Assembly: GCF_005405345.1 (NCBI RefSeq)
Contig: NZ_BJDW01000001.1
Span: forward strand, 186,001 to 250,000
Direction of reading: 5' to 3'
DNA length: 64,000 bases
Origin: Enterococcus viikkiensis
GTDB lineage: Bacteria > Bacillota > Bacilli > Lactobacillales > Enterococcaceae
Below the pieces are notes generated by a model. The model saw only the letters and a list, made by a program, of their open reading frames with translations. It had not been told where the DNA came from and ran no database searches. The position numbers were made by a program, and so were the translations under genes. Positions 49,628 to 60,230 of this stretch are shown here, piece after piece (the stretch's first letter is position 1; the number at the start of each line of letters is the position of its first letter).

Positions 49628-50568
49628 CTATGCAAAAACAGTGTGCAACGTTATTTGTTCTGCGATATTTTGAAATGAGACGTTTGCTTCTAATTTTTGA
49701 CTGGCAGCTAAAACTTCAGCTAACAAGTTATTGGCTTTCACTACGCTTGTTTGCTGGTTTTTCAAGTCTCGATCCCGTTTTTCCTTGACAAAATAAGCCA
49801 GCAGTTCAAAACAAAATTGCTGCTGCATTTTATCTTTAAAGGTCTTTACGAGCTTCTTCTGCACATAAATAAAAGCTTGCGGGTCATTTTTTTCGAGATA
49901 ATTAAACCATTGAATAACGCTATCTCTAGCTTCATTAAACCATTCATCTTTTGAGATTTCAACAGCTTTTCCATAACTATTTGTTAAATTTGCTAATAGT
50001 TGTGCGGTTTTGGTTGGGATTTGATCAGCTTCTAAGCGTGCTTGGAGATGTTCCTTTGATAATGCTTGAAAATGGATGATCTGACAACGAGAACGAATCG
50101 TAGGTAATATTTTTCCTAACGATTGCGTTTCTAAAATAATCATAAAATTCGCTGGCGGCTCTTCAAGAAATTTCAGCAAACTGTTTGCTGAATTGAGATT
50201 CATTTTTTCTGCTTGATGGATGATTACAACCTTTTTTGCAGACTCAAAACCACTCTTTGCTAATTCGCTTTGCAACGCGCGAATTTGATCCACCTTGATT
50301 GACTGTCCGTCTGGTTCGATTTCAACGACATCGGGGTGATCCTTACTATTTATTCGCAGACAATTATTGCACTTTTCACAGGGCATCCCAGCTTGTAAGT
50401 TCAAACAAAAAAGATGTTTCACAAACCACAGTGCCAATTCAGCTTTGCCAGTCCCTTGATCGCCTTCAAAAAGATAAGCATGAGCCATACGCCCATGCTC
50501 AAAACTGTTTTGTAATTGGCGAAAAACGATCGGTTGAATGGTCTCGAGTCTTTTCGCTTCTTCCATCA

Positions 50569-50569
<1 letters not shown>
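49628..50569 (-). CDS. holB: DNA polymerase III subunit delta'
   Basis: HolB is a clamp-loader subunit. The 313-residue AAA+ protein has FEGDQGTGKAELALWF, where the Walker A site is partly degenerate as usual for delta', the zinc motif CEKCNNC, ANSLLKFLEEPP and the SRC finger TIRSRCQIIHF. Its ATG shares a base with the preceding stop codon (TAATG). Confidence 0.94.
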
Positions 50570-51557
<988 letters not shown>

Positions 51558-51611
51558 GTTCCTTGTCCCCCAAAATAATGATCTTCTCTATCTTCTATTT
51601 TCAAAAAAAAA

Positions 51612-51635
51612 CCGTGAAAAAATTAAAGTTCACGG
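51612..51635 (-). terminator. Terminator overlapping the end of recR
   Basis: On the minus strand CCGTGAA pairs with TTCACGG, followed by eight T. It separates the dnaX-ebfC-recR group from tmk and the genes beyond. Confidence 0.75.
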
Positions 51636-52219
51636 CGTCCTTCGACTGCTTTCAGCAAAGTAATCTCATCAGCATATTCAATATCACTGCCAACGGACAA
51701 TCCATGGGCTAAGCGGGTCACTTTAATACCAGCTGGTTTGATCAAGCGCGACAAATACATCGCCGTAGCTTCTCCTTCAGTCGTCGCATTGGTAGCGATA
51801 ATAACTTCTTTCACTTCATCATCATGCAGCCGTTTGATTAACGGTGCAATATTAATATCTTCCGGTCCGGTTCCTTCCATGGGTGACAACACTCCGTGGA
51901 GAACGTGATAAAGTCCGTGGTACTCACGAACCTTTTCCATCGACATGACATCTTTGGGTTCCTCCACTACTAAGATCGTACTACGATCACGAGTCGTATC
52001 TGAGCATATCTCACAAGGATCCTCTTCCGTGATATTACCACAGATGCTGCAAAAGCGCAGGTCACGCTTGACACTGATCAATGAACGGGCGAACTCATTA
52101 ACGGATTCGTCCTTCATATCAATCGTGAAAAAAGCCAAACGAGTCGCAGTTTTTTGTCCGATCCCAGGAAGCTTCATATAGCTTTCAATCAGTTTCGCAA
52201 TTGGTTCTGGATAGTGCAT
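51623..52219 (-). CDS. recR: Recombination protein RecR
   Basis: RecR acts with RecF/RecO in gap repair. The 198-residue protein has the helix-hairpin-helix [15 protein letters not shown], a zinc finger [16 protein letters not shown], and a TOPRIM domain with [24 protein letters not shown] precedes the ATG. Confidence 0.96.
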   Translation of the reverse strand: MHYPEPIAKLIESYMKLPGIGQKTATRLAFFTIDMKDESVNEFARSLISVKRDLRFCSICGNITEEDPCEICSDTTRDRSTILVVEEPKDVMSMEKVREYHGLYHVLHGVLSPMEGTGPEDINIAPLIKRLHDDEVKEVIIATNATTEGEATAMYLSRLIKPAGIKVTRLAHGLSVGSDIEYADEITLLKAVEGRREL

Positions 52220-52247
52220 TGTGTTCTTCCTTTCTGATCAAAGTCGC

Positions 52248-52562
52248 TTACATTCCAGGAAGTCCCTTTGTATATTTACCCATCGTTTGATCGGTCTCGG
52301 TAGTAATTTTTTTAATCGCATCATTTACTGCTAACACAATCATATCTTGTAGCATTTCTGGATCTTCTGGATCAATCAGCTCAGGATTGATGGCCATTGT
52401 TTTCATTGTTTTATCTCCAGTGAAGGTCACTGTAACTAGATCATTGGTCGAGCTACCAGTGAATTCTTTAGCATTTAATTCATCTTGAGCCTTCACCATT
52501 TCTTTTTGCATCTTCTGCATTTGTTTCATCATACCTTGCATATTTCCCATTCCGCGCATCAT
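52248..52562 (-). CDS. ebfC: Nucleoid-associated protein EbfC/YbaB
   Basis: The 104-residue DNA-binding dimer has a Met/Gln-rich N-terminal helix ([20 protein letters not shown]) and the core [20 protein letters not shown]. It lies between dnaX and recR as in most bacteria. AAAGGAG lies 12 nt before the first of two adjacent ATG codons, so either may be used. Confidence 0.94.
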   Translation of the reverse strand: MMRGMGNMQGMMKQMQKMQKEMVKAQDELNAKEFTGSSTNDLVTVTFTGDKTMKTMAINPELIDPEDPEMLQDMIVLAVNDAIKKITTETDQTMGKYTKGLPGM

Positions 52563-52598
52563 TTTATTATTCGCTCCTTTAAGATTCTATCTTCTACT

Positions 52599-54332
52599 TT
52601 AATCTTCTTTAATTGTAACGAGATCACCAAACAAACTTTTCGCTTGTTCAACGACTTCATTGGTTTCTTTTGGCAATAAACTGATTTTTTCCTCTGAGTC
52701 ACTCGCTTCCATCTCGATTGGACGGTCGTGATGTTGACTGAGAAAGGCTTGCCGTAAACGAGGCCAGCTTTCCCGAGTGATAAAGACAAACTCAGGGGTA
52801 TAATTTTTGATCATCATGCTTAAACTGTTTTGTAAATTCAAGCGCAGCTCGTCATTACTGTCTGCTCGCTGACAAACGATCTCATAGTCAAAGGCGACTA
52901 ACAATAATGAAGGTCCGGCCGCCATTGGTTCACTGGCTTTTAACATCGCTCGCTGGGTTACCGGCAAAGCCATCAGCAAATCTTCCCATACATTTTTGAC
53001 GTTAAGCAGATGATCCTTTGTCGCTTCACTTAATACTTGGTAGACCCGTTCAGTCGGCACACGATAACTATTAGCACTTTTCTTCGGTGCGGCCGCTTTA
53101 CGTTCTTCTTTTTCAACTGTTGGATTGGCTTTTAATTGCTGCAACTCTTTCTGCACTTGTTGTAGTTGCGTTTTTAAAGCCGTCAGCTCTGCTTGATCCA
53201 CTGGATTTGTTGCTGGACTTACTTGAACATTCGCCGCGTTTGCTGCCGCAGTTTGCGGTGTTGCCAATTTTACCGTCGCAACTTCTAAATAAACATTCGC
53301 ATGGTTAGTAAAGCGAATCTCATTTTGCGTATCACTTAAAATCTTGATCATCGAATACAAGCGCTCCGAAGCCGTTGTTTCAGCTAATTGCTTGAACGGA
53401 TCGGTCAAATAGGCCGCGCGACTTTCCAAAAGTTTTGGGGCTTGCTGATACATCAATAAATCACGGCAGTACAATAATAAATCTTCTGTTAGACGGCGCG
53501 CTTCTTTTCCTTCCGCCAGAATATTTTCCAATACCTCTAACGCACTGCTGACATCTTGTTGTAAGCAAGCTCCGATGAAGCGGTCCATCATTTCAGTCGT
53601 TAAGCTGCCAGTCACGGCTAAGGCATCGGCTAACGTAATCGTCTCATTACTAAAAGAAATGGCTTGATCCAAAATACTCAACGCATCCCGCATCCCGCCT
53701 TCTGCCGCCCGCGCAATAACCGACAGTGCCTGTTCTTCATAAGGCTGATTGCTTTGCTCTAAAATGTAAGCCATTCGGCCAATGATCGCTGAGACACCAA
53801 TCCGTTTGAAGTCAAACCGCTGTGTCCGCGAAATGATCGTCGCCGGTATCTTATGAGGCTCCGTTGTTGCTAAGACGAAGATCACATGCTCTTTCGGCTC
53901 TTCTAACGTTTTTAACAACGCATTGAAGGCGCCCGTCGACAACATATGCACTTCATCGATGATATACACTTTATATTTTGCCGCTGTCGGCGCGTAGTTT
54001 GCCCGGTCACGGATAAAACGGATCTCTTCCACACCATTGTTGCTGGCGGCATCGATCTCAATGACATCTTCCTGCCGTCCTTCAGTAATCGAACGGCACA
54101 TTTCACACTCGTTGCAAGGTTCCCCATCGACACTATTGGGACAATTGATGGCTTTGGCAAAAATTTTTGCCGCACTCGTCTTGCCTGTACCGCGGGGGCC
54201 GGTAAATAAATAGGCGTGAGAAGTTTTCTGTTGTTGGATCGCATTTTTTAACGTTTTAGTAATCGCTTCTTGACCCACTAAGTCATCGAAACGCTGTGAA
54301 CGCCAAACGCGGTAAAGTGCTTGATACGCCAT
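52599..54332 (-). CDS. dnaX: DNA polymerase III subunits gamma/tau
   Basis: DnaX is the motor of the clamp loader and links polymerases to the helicase. The 577-residue protein has Walker A FTGPRGTGKTSAAKI, zinc motif CNECEMC, Walker B YIIDEVHML, and the SRC-type TIISRTQRFDFKRI. Domain III and a tau-specific C-terminus follow a Gln/Ala/Lys-rich linker (about 365-420). I see no A-AAA-AAG slippery site in the linker, so only tau may be made. Confidence 0.95.
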   Translation of the reverse strand: MAYQALYRVWRSQRFDDLVGQEAITKTLKNAIQQQKTSHAYLFTGPRGTGKTSAAKIFAKAINCPNSVDGEPCNECEMCRSITEGRQEDVIEIDAASNNGVEEIRFIRDRANYAPTAAKYKVYIIDEVHMLSTGAFNALLKTLEEPKEHVIFVLATTEPHKIPATIISRTQRFDFKRIGVSAIIGRMAYILEQSNQPYEEQALSVIARAAEGGMRDALSILDQAISFSNETITLADALAVTGSLTTEMMDRFIGACLQQDVSSALEVLENILAEGKEARRLTEDLLLYCRDLLMYQQAPKLLESRAAYLTDPFKQLAETTASERLYSMIKILSDTQNEIRFTNHANVYLEVATVKLATPQTAAANAANVQVSPATNPVDQAELTALKTQLQQVQKELQQLKANPTVEKEERKAAAPKKSANSYRVPTERVYQVLSEATKDHLLNVKNVWEDLLMALPVTQRAMLKASEPMAAGPSLLLVAFDYEIVCQRADSNDELRLNLQNSLSMMIKNYTPEFVFITRESWPRLRQAFLSQHHDRPIEMEASDSEEKISLLPKETNEVVEQAKSLFGDLVTIKED

Positions 54333-54513
54333 ATTTTCCCTCTTTTCTTACAAAATCACTGCTTTTCATTATACGTGATTTTGGACAAAAAAACTATAAA
54401 AACCAATTTTATCTAGCAATTGTTTAGGCTCTTTTAATTTGTCAGAGGGCTTCAATTCTATTTCAAAAAAAGCCTATGGTATAATAAAAAAAACGTTTAA
54501 TGGAGGGATTTTG

Positions 54514-55749
54514 ATGGGACTATTTAAAGCAGCAACTAGCAGTATCGGCGGTGGAATGGCAGATCAATGGCTAGAGGTCATTGAACCTGCCGACATGGGT
54601 CAGACAACTGTCATGTCAAAGGGCGTTGCCGTACGTAAAGATGATAAGCGCGGTAGCAATAAAAAGGGCACCCAGGATGTTATCACCGACGGCTCTGTGA
54701 TCCATGTCTATCCAAATATGATGATGCTCCTAGTAGACGGCGGAAAAATTATTGACTATACCGCTGAAGAAGGCTACTACACCGTAGAAAATAATTCTGC
54801 ACCTTCAATGTTCAACGGCTCATTAAAGGATGCTGTGGCCGAAACCTTCAGCCGTTTCAAGTTTGGTGGTGTTACTCCGCAAAAACAACAAGTCTTCTAT
54901 ATTAATTTACAAGAAATCAAAGGAATCAAATTTGGTACCAGTACTCCGTTGAATTATTTCGATAATTTTTATAATGCGGAGTTATTCTTACGGGCACATG
55001 GAACATATTCAATCAAAATTACCGACCCGATTCTATTTTTCGCCAACGCGATTCCTCGGAATATGGATCAAGTAGATATCAGCGACATCAATGAACAATA
55101 CTTGCAAGAATTTTTGACTGGCTTACAAGCTTCTATCAATCAAATGTCCGCCGATGGTCAACGAATTTCTTACGTACCATCAAAAAGCTTAGAGCTAAGT
55201 AAATACTTGGCGGATGCCTTGGATGATAGTTGGAGAGAACTACGTGGAATGGAAATTGTTTCAGTAGCCGTTGCCAGCATCTCTTACACGGACGATTCAA
55301 CCAAGTTAATCAATATGCGCAATGAAGGCGCAATGCTAGGTGATGCAAGCGTCCGAGAAGGCTATGTGCAAGGCTCTGTCGCTCGTGGCATGGAAGCGGC
55401 TGGAAAAAACGACGCAGGAGCAACGACTGGTTTCTTCGGTATGGGAATGGGCATGAATGCTGGCGGCGATTTTTTGAACCAAGCTTCGCAAAGTAATAAC
55501 CAACAGATTCAGCAAAATCAACAAGCTCAACAAAAATCAGCAGATGATCAGTGGACTTGCCCAAAATGCGGCACGGAAAATACCGGTAAATTCTGTAGTA
55601 ATTGCGGCGAACCAAAGCCCGCCCCCACAACAAGCGCAAAAATCCAAATGAAATGCAGCGAATGTGGTGAAGTCGTCGATTTAAGTAGCGGCGTTCCAAA
55701 ATTCTGTCCTCACTGTGGCAAACCTTTTAAAGGAATTCCACTAGAGTAA
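54514..55749 (+). CDS. SPFH-domain protein with C-terminal zinc ribbons (YdjI-like)
   Basis: The 411-residue protein has an N-terminal YdjI/virion-core-type SPFH domain (about 1-300; MGLFKAATSSIGGGMADQW at the start), a Gly/Met-rich stretch, a Gln-rich linker, and two zinc ribbons (CPKCGTENTGKFCSNCGEPK; CSECGEVVDLSSGVPKFCPH then CGK). In Bacillus YdjI belongs to ydjFGHI, where YdjG-I help place PspA at the membrane. The ATG at 54514 has GGAGGG 6 nt upstream, and TGGTATAAT lies about 45 bp before it. A zinc-ribbon and a TPM protein gene follow after the repeats. Confidence 0.85.
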   Translation: MGLFKAATSSIGGGMADQWLEVIEPADMGQTTVMSKGVAVRKDDKRGSNKKGTQDVITDGSVIHVYPNMMMLLVDGGKIIDYTAEEGYYTVENNSAPSMFNGSLKDAVAETFSRFKFGGVTPQKQQVFYINLQEIKGIKFGTSTPLNYFDNFYNAELFLRAHGTYSIKITDPILFFANAIPRNMDQVDISDINEQYLQEFLTGLQASINQMSADGQRISYVPSKSLELSKYLADALDDSWRELRGMEIVSVAVASISYTDDSTKLINMRNEGAMLGDASVREGYVQGSVARGMEAAGKNDAGATTGFFGMGMGMNAGGDFLNQASQSNNQQIQQNQQAQQKSADDQWTCPKCGTENTGKFCSNCGEPKPAPTTSAKIQMKCSECGEVVDLSSGVPKFCPHCGKPFKGIPLE

Positions 55750-56226
55750 CGATAATCAGCATATCGTTCTGCTTTTCACAGTACCTATTAGTAAAAAAGT
55801 TAGATCTGGTATTTGATCTAAAAAACAGTTTAGCGGAATGATATACGTGACAAAAATCAAGCCCATCTTTCGCTTTTTGAAAAATGAATTCATTAATACG
55901 AATTAGGATGCCAGTTCCTCTCTTCACAGTTTGCTTGGCTAAAAAAGATTTTAATGGTCAAAGAAGTAGCTGCGTGTGACGCATAGAGGAATGATATACG
56001 GCTTGAGAATCAAACTCATTTTTCAACTTTTTGAAAAATGAATTCATTAATACGAATTAGGATGCCAGTTCCTCTCTTCACAGTTTGCTTGGCTAAAAAA
56101 GATTTTTAATAGTCAAAGAAGAAGCTGCGTGTGACGCATAGAGGAATGATATACGGCTTGAGAATCAAACTCATTTTTCAACTTTTTGAAAAATGAATTC
56201 ATTAATACGAATTAGGAGGACCTGCA
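55750..56226. other. 477-bp gene-free gap filled by tandem repeats
   Basis: No protein gene is supported here. After about 85 bp of A/T-rich sequence, 2.5 copies of a 153-155-bp unit fill the gap up to the ribosome site of the gene at 56227. Confidence 0.8.
55835..56217 (+). repeat. Tandem repeat, about 155-bp unit, 2.5 copies
   Basis: GGAATGATATACG recurs at 55835, 55988 and 56143 (periods 153 and 155). Copies 2 and 3 are nearly identical; copy 1 differs in its first 30 bases. Each copy contains CATTTTTCAA/TTGAAAAATG (imperfect in copy 1), AATTC/GAATT, and AATTAGGA. In the last copy AATTAGGA continues as AGGAGGACCTGCA-ATG, the ribosome site of the next gene. The unit is therefore a duplicated leader of that gene. 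Stems within each unit could form RNA hairpins. Confidence 0.9.
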
Positions 56227-57297
56227 ATGGCAGATGTAGTAACTCATCATTGCCCCAACTGTGGTGGACCTTTGACGTTTAATCCAAGTGATCAAAAATT
56301 TCACTGCGATTATTGCTTAAGTATTTTTACCGTGGAAGACATCGAAAAATTTGAAGCTAAAGAGCAGGTGACGACTAAAGAGGACACGGCGGCTACCGCG
56401 AACCCAACAGACACGGTTTCCGGCGAGATGGATTTATTTCTCTGCCCCAGCTGTGGCGCCCAAATCGTCACGGATCATACGACTGCTGCAACCTATTGTT
56501 ATTTTTGCCATAACCCCGTCGTGTTATCTGGACGATTGACCGGCGAATTTTTACCTAATAAGGTCTTGCCTTTTACCATTGATCGCGAAAAAGCCGTGGC
56601 TGATTTCTTGAATTGGGCACGTAAAAAACGTTTTGTTCCGAAAGATTTTTTCAATGAAGCACAGATTGAAAAAATGACTGGTGTTTATTTTCCTTATTGG
56701 GTAGTAGATGCTGAGACAATTGGGAGCTTAGCCGGCAAGGGAACCTCGTTAAGAGTCTGGATCGTTGGCGAATTAGAATATACGGAAACTAAAGTTTATC
56801 AAATTTTTCGTAAAGGAAAAGCTTCTATCAAGCACCTGACGAAAAATGCACTGACGAAAAATATTCAGCAAAAAATGGTGGAAGGTGTCCAACCTTTTTC
56901 CATTGATCAAGCGGTGGATTTTCATACTGAATATTTATCTGGTTTCCAAGCAGAGAAGCGCGATATCGAAATCAAAGACTTAGCGCAGCAGATCGACCAC
57001 GAATTAGATGAATACACGAAAGATTTATTGCAAGACACGATTTCCGGTTACACGACCTTCACGCCTGGCAATCAATCGACTCAGGTACAAAAACAGGACA
57101 ATCATTATATGCTCTTGCCTGTTTGGTTGGTAACTTATCAGGACAACTCGGACAAAACGTACTATTACGCGATGAACGGCCAATCGGGAAAAGTCAGCGG
57201 AGTGTTGCCGATTAGTTATAAACGCTTAGGACTCTTCTCTGGCGGAATTTTTGCGGCAGTCATGGCGCTTGCGATGATTGTGGGGTATTTTCTATGA
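56227..57297 (+). CDS. Zinc-ribbon membrane protein (YdjG-like)
   Basis: The 356-residue protein has two N-terminal zinc ribbons (HCPNCGGPLTFNPSDQKFHC then DYC, and CPSCGAQIVTDHTTAATYCY then FC). A conserved middle domain includes PNKVLPFTIDREKAVADFLN and GVYFPYWVVDAE, and one membrane helix ends the protein (about 333-355). This is the layout of Bacillus YdjG, which with TPM and SPFH partners forms a membrane-stress module. AGGAGG lies 6 nt before the ATG. It overlaps the next gene by four bases. Its leader is the repeat array upstream. Confidence 0.82.
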   Translation: MADVVTHHCPNCGGPLTFNPSDQKFHCDYCLSIFTVEDIEKFEAKEQVTTKEDTAATANPTDTVSGEMDLFLCPSCGAQIVTDHTTAATYCYFCHNPVVLSGRLTGEFLPNKVLPFTIDREKAVADFLNWARKKRFVPKDFFNEAQIEKMTGVYFPYWVVDAETIGSLAGKGTSLRVWIVGELEYTETKVYQIFRKGKASIKHLTKNALTKNIQQKMVEGVQPFSIDQAVDFHTEYLSGFQAEKRDIEIKDLAQQIDHELDEYTKDLLQDTISGYTTFTPGNQSTQVQKQDNHYMLLPVWLVTYQDNSDKTYYYAMNGQSGKVSGVLPISYKRLGLFSGGIFAAVMALAMIVGYFL

Positions 57298-58088
57298 AAA
57301 AAATACTGTTCTTACTTGGTTTCTTCGTGTTGTTTAGTCCCTTGAAAGTCTTAGCAGCAGCAAATACTATCGATGACCAAGCCAACCTCCTTTCACCGGA
57401 AGAACGAACCGAATTAGCTGAGCGCGCTGACGCAATTAATGAAAAAATCAAGGGTGAAGTATTCATTCTAACAACCAATAACAACACCGAAGAGCCACGA
57501 AAATTTGCAGACGATCAACTGAGGGATCGGATTGGCAATAATCATAACGGGGCTTTGCTACTGTTGGATATGAATCAACGTGAAATTTATTTATCGACCT
57601 CCGGCAATATGATCGATTTTGTAACAGACAAACGTCGCGATCAGTTACTAGACGATGTTAGCAGTGCCATGAGCGACGGAAATTATTATCAAGCCAGCAC
57701 TGCCTATCTAACTAATATCAAAAACTTCGTCGATGACGGCGTGCCTGGTGGCTCGTACCGCATTGATGAAAACACCGGTAAAATCACCTACTATAAATCC
57801 ATCACACCACTTGAACTTGCGATTGGGGTGCTCGTTGCGTCGATTGCGGCAATTGGCTTTTTTGTTTCGGTACGCTTGCGCTATCAATTAAAATCGGGAA
57901 CCTACAAATACCCCTATCGCCAAAATGCGCAATTAGATCTAACAGAACGACAAGATCAATTAGTGAATTCATTTGTCACCACACGCCGCATTCCAAGGGC
58001 CTCCAATAATAATGGCGGCGGGGGCGGCGGAAGTTCAACGCACTCTAGTGGTGGCGGGACTTTTGGTGGCGGTGGAAGAAGTTTTTAA
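57294..58088 (+). CDS. TPM-domain protein (YdjH-like), secreted or membrane-anchored
   Basis: The 264-residue protein has a signal peptide (MKKILFLLGFFVLFSPLKVL), a TPM domain (about 24-150; DDQANLLSPEERTELAERAD and NNHNGALLLLDMNQREIYLS), a membrane helix (about 177-198), and a Gly/Ser-rich C-terminus ending GGGTFGGGGRSF. This is the YgcG/YdjH plan; some TPM proteins act as phosphatases or assembly factors. Translation is coupled to the zinc-ribbon gene by ATGA overlap. Confidence 0.85.
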   Translation: MKKILFLLGFFVLFSPLKVLAAANTIDDQANLLSPEERTELAERADAINEKIKGEVFILTTNNNTEEPRKFADDQLRDRIGNNHNGALLLLDMNQREIYLSTSGNMIDFVTDKRRDQLLDDVSSAMSDGNYYQASTAYLTNIKNFVDDGVPGGSYRIDENTGKITYYKSITPLELAIGVLVASIAAIGFFVSVRLRYQLKSGTYKYPYRQNAQLDLTERQDQLVNSFVTTRRIPRASNNNGGGGGGSSTHSSGGGTFGGGGRSF

Positions 58089-58115
58089 CCACAAAAAGAA
58101 TACCTGCTAATAAAG

Positions 58116-58156
58116 AACACCGAAGACAGCCAAAATTAATGGAATCTTCGGTGTTT
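58116..58156 (+). terminator. Terminator after the TPM gene
   Basis: AACACCGAAGA pairs perfectly with TCTTCGGTGTT, then TT. The weak T tract may allow some read-through into dacA. Confidence 0.65.
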
Positions 58157-58229
58157 CCGTGTATTTTCTTGTATTCACCTAATGATTTTGCTAAACTTTT
58201 AGGGTTAAGAGAAATAAAGGAGATTATCA

Positions 58230-59525
58230 ATGCATAAAAAGAAAAAATTCCCTCTCATTTTGGTTGTCTTAATTCTTTTCTGCCAGTCACTTGTAGGGAT
58301 CACCGCTCGAGCGGCAGACGATTTTTCCGTCAACGCTAACGCCGGCTTTGCAATCGATGCAGACTCAGGAAAAGTTTTTTTCAATCAAGATGGCGACACA
58401 CCAAAAGGGATCGCCTCAATCACTAAAACAATTACGGCATATCTTGTTTTAGATGCGATCAAACAGCAAAAAATTTCGTGGGATCAAGAAGTACCGATAT
58501 CCGAGTATGCGGAACAACTAAGCACCACCCCCGAATTATCAAACGTTACGTTAGTTCGTGATCAAAAGTATACAGTCAAAGACCTTTTTGAAGCCATGAT
58601 TATTCAATCCGCCAACGCGGCGGCTGTTGCTTTAGCTGAATTAGTCTCAGGCAATGAGCATACCTTCGTCGATCAAATGCGAGAACAAGTCAAACAATGG
58701 GGCATCACAGATGCCACTATCATTAATGCCTCTGGTTTAAGCAATGTTTACCTTGGTGAACACCGTTACCCTGATACACAAGAAAACGATGAGAACCTGA
58801 TGTCTGCCAGAGATGTGGCGATTATCGCTCAGCATCTGATCAAAGACTTTCCTGAGGTTTTAGAAACATCGAAAATCGCGAAGAAAGTTTTTGCCCCAAA
58901 CACGACTCATCCAGAAGAGATGGAGAACTGGAATTTGATGGTACTTGGCGGCAATGATCACAAAGACGGTGTAGATGGACTAAAGACCGGGACAACCGAT
59001 TTAGCCGGTGCCTGTTTTGTGGGAACGATTCAAAAAGATGGACGCCGAGTGATTACGGTCATTTTGAATGCCCTAGATGAACCAAATAACAGCTCAGCTC
59101 GCTTTGTGGAAACAAACAAATTAATGGACTACTGCTTGACGAATTGGAGTCAGCAAGAAGTTACTGCTACTGGTCAAGAACCACCTAGCGGACAAAAAAC
59201 ACTAAAGGTTACCGATGGCAAAGAAAAGAAGGTATCACTAATCTTAGGTGCTCCGGTAAAATTATGGGTCCGCAATGATATGGATATCAAAAATCTAACA
59301 ATCAAAGCGAACTTAGACCATTCTCTTTTAGATAATAATGCCATTATCGCGCCAGTTCATAAAAACGAAAAGATCGGAACCGTTAGTGTCCAGCTCGCAC
59401 AAGACAACTTAGGGTATCTGCAAAAAGATGAAGGTGCAACGACCGATCTACTAACAAAAACTGCGGTCGAGAAAGCCAACGTCTTTGAACTTCTCTGGAA
59501 GAAAATCACAAATCTATTTGCTTAA
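58230..59525 (+). CDS. dacA: D-alanyl-D-alanine carboxypeptidase (PBP5/DacA type)
   Basis: This low-molecular-mass PBP trims the terminal D-Ala of peptidoglycan side chains. The 431-residue protein has a signal peptide to about residue 29 (ARA cleavage region), active-site serine in ASITKTIT (SxxK), SAN in IIQSANAAA, and KTG in GLKTGTTDLAG. A C-terminal beta domain is followed by an amphipathic anchoring helix ending FELLWKKITNLFA. AAGGAGATTATCA lies before the ATG. Confidence 0.94.
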   Translation: MHKKKKFPLILVVLILFCQSLVGITARAADDFSVNANAGFAIDADSGKVFFNQDGDTPKGIASITKTITAYLVLDAIKQQKISWDQEVPISEYAEQLSTTPELSNVTLVRDQKYTVKDLFEAMIIQSANAAAVALAELVSGNEHTFVDQMREQVKQWGITDATIINASGLSNVYLGEHRYPDTQENDENLMSARDVAIIAQHLIKDFPEVLETSKIAKKVFAPNTTHPEEMENWNLMVLGGNDHKDGVDGLKTGTTDLAGACFVGTIQKDGRRVITVILNALDEPNNSSARFVETNKLMDYCLTNWSQQEVTATGQEPPSGQKTLKVTDGKEKKVSLILGAPVKLWVRNDMDIKNLTIKANLDHSLLDNNAIIAPVHKNEKIGTVSVQLAQDNLGYLQKDEGATTDLLTKTAVEKANVFELLWKKITNLFA

Positions 59526-59530
59526 AACAA

Positions 59531-59572
59531 AAAACTTTCGACCGAATCAAATCCATCGGTCGAAAGTTTTTT
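59531..59572. terminator. Bidirectional terminator
   Basis: AAAACTTTCGACCGA pairs perfectly with TCGGTCGAAAGTTTT, with T on one side and A on the other. Confidence 0.92.
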
Positions 59573-60057
59573 TATTTCTTTTTAAAGGGAAAATAGAGCT
59601 CCACTTCACCCTCCGCAAAATGTGGCAGATAATGTTCCTGAATTGCGCCGGCAAGCTCAAGCTTTTCTAACGGAAAGATCTCTCCCAGCATTAAATTCGT
59701 GGCATCTTCGATTTTTTCAGCACTGGCCTTGAGAGTCAAATAACTCATTGCTGGCAATTCCCAACGCACCCAACCTACGGGTGTTTCCGCATCCTTTGGT
59801 ACTTGTACACCGGCAAGATAACGGCCTTCCTCCTGCCACGGCTCTAACCAATGAGTACCATCACTCATTAAGCCCCACAGGTGTAAGTCCTCCATTTTTT
59901 GTCCAGCTAAAAGTCCGACAATTTCTTCAAAATGAGTATTCATTTGATCCCATAATAACGGCACCCATGATGATCCTTCTTCCGCCAAGCCGCGGCCTTC
60001 TTTCCCAATCACATCTAACGGTGGCAAATCCACTCGATTTACGCCTTCAATCTCCAT
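59572..60057 (-). CDS. GyrI-like/AraC effector-binding domain protein
   Basis: The 161-residue stand-alone protein has the SOUL/GyrI-like fold: LHLWGLMSDGTHWLEPWQEE, YLAGVQVPKDAETPVGWVRW and MSYLTLKASAEKIEDATNLM. Relatives bind small hydrophobic ligands or inhibit gyrase. No HTH domain is attached. Ligand unknown. It is transcribed alone. Confidence 0.72.
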   Translation of the reverse strand: MEIEGVNRVDLPPLDVIGKEGRGLAEEGSSWVPLLWDQMNTHFEEIVGLLAGQKMEDLHLWGLMSDGTHWLEPWQEEGRYLAGVQVPKDAETPVGWVRWELPAMSYLTLKASAEKIEDATNLMLGEIFPLEKLELAGAIQEHYLPHFAEGEVELYFPFKKK

Positions 60058-60230
60058 CTCTGTCCTCCTAATGTAAACTTATTTTCAGCCAAAACTGCTG
60101 TTACTCCTATTTACTTCGCGTCATTCTTTTATTCATTTTACTAATCTTCCTAAAGAAAACCAACTATTCCCTCTTGAGTGCGTATTATTCCAATTTTTTG
60201 CTATACTATGCTAGAAAGGTGTGATGATAC

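Noticed and set aside
52899..53200. Programmed frameshift site in dnaX for a separate gamma subunit
   Set aside because: No A-AAA-AAG heptamer or following hairpin is visible in the linker.
54333..54513. SRP RNA gene, often found before dnaX in Firmicutes
   Set aside because: The stretch shows no 4.5S-like hairpin with the GGAA tetraloop region; only a promoter for the plus-strand gene is seen.
55835..56217. CRISPR array
   Set aside because: The repeats are direct, about 155 bp long with no short repeat/spacer pattern, and no cas genes are present.
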